From contig CABSZR010000112.1 of assembly GCA_902482185.1 (NCBI GenBank), positions 1 through 5,352 of the forward strand: DNA of 5,352 nt, read 5' to 3'. The translations under genes and the position numbers were made by a program. This stretch comes from an uncultured Collinsella sp. Lineage in GTDB: Bacteria > Actinomycetota > Coriobacteriia > Coriobacteriales > Coriobacteriaceae. Shown in pieces: positions 4,121 through 5,352 of the stretch (position 1 is the first letter of the stretch; each line of letters begins with the position of its first letter). Under the pieces are notes generated by a model. That model was not told where the DNA came from, ran no database searches, and worked only from the letters and a program-made list of their open reading frames with translations.

Positions 4121-5352
4121 CTAGCGTAGGGAGCGCAGGCTGCCGGCTTCCTTGTCGAGCACCGTAAAGCGCACGGCATCCAGGTGCTCCAAGATGCTGA
4201 TGGCGCGCTTGCGCGACACACCCAGGGCCTCGCGCAGCACGCTCGTGGTGGCAGCGCCGCCGGCTGCCTCAATGGCGGCGGCAACAAGCTCGCGCGCATG
4301 GGCCTCGGCGGCGGCAGACAAGGCAACGTCGCGCTCGACCTTAACGATCGAGCGGTTGAGCGAAAGCTCGCGCAGGGCACGCGTCATGGTGTCGCGATCG
4401 AGCTGCAACTGCTCGCCCACTTCGGGCAACGTCGGTGCATCGAGGCCGGCTTCGTCCAGCAAGGCAACGATACGTTCGCAGGCCTCGCGCACCACACGCG
4501 CCGCGGCGGCAGCGGAGTGCGGGTCGAATACCTCGGCACCCTCGGCGGCACACACGCCACGCGCGCAGCCCTCGGCAATCAGAGCCGCGGCAACGCCATC
4601 ATCAGCGGCAGACCACGCAGCATGGGCAACGGCGCCAGGCGTAAAGCCCGTCTCCTTGGGAGCCGCCGCGTGCATGGCGGTCAGGGTCGCCGCCAGTGCA
4701 TCCATCGCAGCGTCAAGCACCACGGCGTCCGCCAAGTAGTCCGCATCACCCACAGCAAGCTTGCGAACAGAGCCCTGCGACACCAACCCGCGCAGTGCGG
4801 CATCGACCTCGCCGACACCAAGATCCAAAGCGTCGGTAACATCAACCGCCGTAACCGGCAGCATCTGCAGCGCCAGCCAAGCGCCCACACCGCCCGCGGT
4901 ATCGCCGGCCTCAAGCGCTGCAAGCAGCGTGCGCTCCCCCGCCGAAAGCTCGCGCGAGCGGCGGCAGCGCGAAAGCAGCACGCGCCCGCCGCCGATGAGC
5001 ATAACGGGCGAATACGACAGCACCACGGCGTGGTCTCCGGCGCGCAGCGGCAGCGGCTCCCCCAGGCGCACCTGCACGGTACGGGTCTCGCCCACCGCCA
5101 TGGGGGCCTCGCCCTCCAAAAGCATGATGCGACCGACAACCTCGGCCGTGCCGGCCATCACATGCACGCGCGCACCCGACTCGAGCACACGCGGCTTGGC
5201 TCCCTCACGGCCCAGGTAGGTGAACGTCATCATAAAGCGTAACGTCTGACCAAAGCGATTCGCCACGCCCAGCAACTCGCCGCGGTCAAGCGCCGCGACA
5301 CCCTCACCAACTAGGTTGAGCGCCACACGCTGACCGGGAAGCGCCTGCTGCG
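4121..5352 (-). CDS. selB: Selenocysteine-specific elongation factor SelB (N-terminal part outside window)
   Basis: SelB is an EF-Tu-like GTPase that brings selenocysteinyl-tRNA to UGA codons marked by a downstream SECIS hairpin. The frame is open to the window edge, with 409 residues visible of a usual ~600-640. The GTPase domain with its G motifs lies outside. The visible part starts in EF-Tu domain II (PGQRVALNLVGEG, residues 5-17 of the fragment). Domain III follows (HVMAGTAEVVGR near 63-74, then GDHAVVLSYSPVMLIGGGRVL near 105-125), and then the winged-helix region that binds SECIS RNA. The last winged helix ends LGVSRKRAISILEHLD, the typical SelB C-terminal motif. The GTG at 5324-5326 is an internal valine of the QRVALNL stretch, not a start. 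selC follows on the same strand, which supports the assignment. Confidence 0.95.
   Translation of the reverse strand, partial: QQALPGQRVALNLVGEGVAALDRGELLGVANRFGQTLRFMMTFTYLGREGAKPRVLESGARVHVMAGTAEVVGRIMLLEGEAPMAVGETRTVQVRLGEPLPLRAGDHAVVLSYSPVMLIGGGRVLLSRCRRSRELSAGERTLLAALEAGDTAGGVGAWLALQMLPVTAVDVTDALDLGVGEVDAALRGLVSQGSVRKLAVGDADYLADAVVLDAAMDALAATLTAMHAAAPKETGFTPGAVAHAAWSAADDGVAAALIAEGCARGVCAAEGAEVFDPHSAAAAARVVREACERIVALLDEAGLDAPTLPEVGEQLQLDRDTMTRALRELSLNRSIVKVERDVALSAAAEAHARELVAAAIEAAGGAATTSVLREALGVSRKRAISILEHLDAVRFTVLDKEAGSLRSLR

Noticed and set aside
3571..4380. Minus-strand open frame of 269 codons across selC and the 4029-4095 repeat
   Set aside because: It crosses the end of selB, an inverted repeat, a tRNA gene and the start of mobA in other frames. 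The product is Arg/Cys/Ser-rich with no domain.
4184..5242. Plus-strand open frame of 352 codons
   Set aside because: It is antisense to selB, with an Arg/His/Gln-rich composition typical of a shadow frame.

Overview
The window looks like chromosome from a high-GC anaerobic actinobacterium of the Coriobacteriia, most likely Collinsella or a close relative. This placement is inferred from base composition, from selenocysteine genes sitting beside a molybdenum-enzyme subunit, and from a clostridial-type glutamate dehydrogenase. No rRNA or other strict taxonomic marker is present. Every gene I can support lies on the minus strand. The long plus-strand reading frames are antisense shadows of these genes.

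In minus-strand order (high to low coordinate), the window holds: the C-terminal two thirds of selB, the selenocysteine-specific elongation factor (4121-5352, open at the window edge); an imperfect inverted repeat (4029-4095); a promoter-like site and selC, the UCA-anticodon selenocysteine tRNA (3875-3971), with its own intrinsic terminator (3811-3866); a MobA-type molybdenum cofactor nucleotidyltransferase (3087-3719); 15 bp later, a small DUF3343 / putative Se/S-carrier protein with an unusual cysteine-rich N-terminus (2676-3071); a hairpin repeat (2631-2669); gdhA, glutamate dehydrogenase (1063-2418), with a leader hairpin and a strong terminator; a perfect 26-bp-arm inverted repeat (912-986); and the FAD-binding subunit of a xanthine-dehydrogenase-family molybdenum hydroxylase (1-832, open at the window edge).

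Four of the five protein genes plus the tRNA share a selenium/molybdenum theme. SelB and tRNA-Sec deliver selenocysteine to ribosomes, MobA finishes the molybdenum cofactor, and DUF3343 is a suspected selenium or sulfur carrier. The FAD subunit belongs to an enzyme family that in anaerobes includes selenium-dependent molybdenum hydroxylases. Joint function is inferred from neighbourhood. gdhA (ammonia assimilation or glutamate catabolism) appears to be an independent transcription unit between them.

The most unusual signal is in the intergenic DNA. Two long inverted repeats, about 3.1 kb apart, share an outer-arm core (TTGCGGTGAWATA) and a flanking TGAGGAG. Their inner arms differ in sequence yet remain self-complementary, which suggests a dispersed structured repeat family of unknown role.
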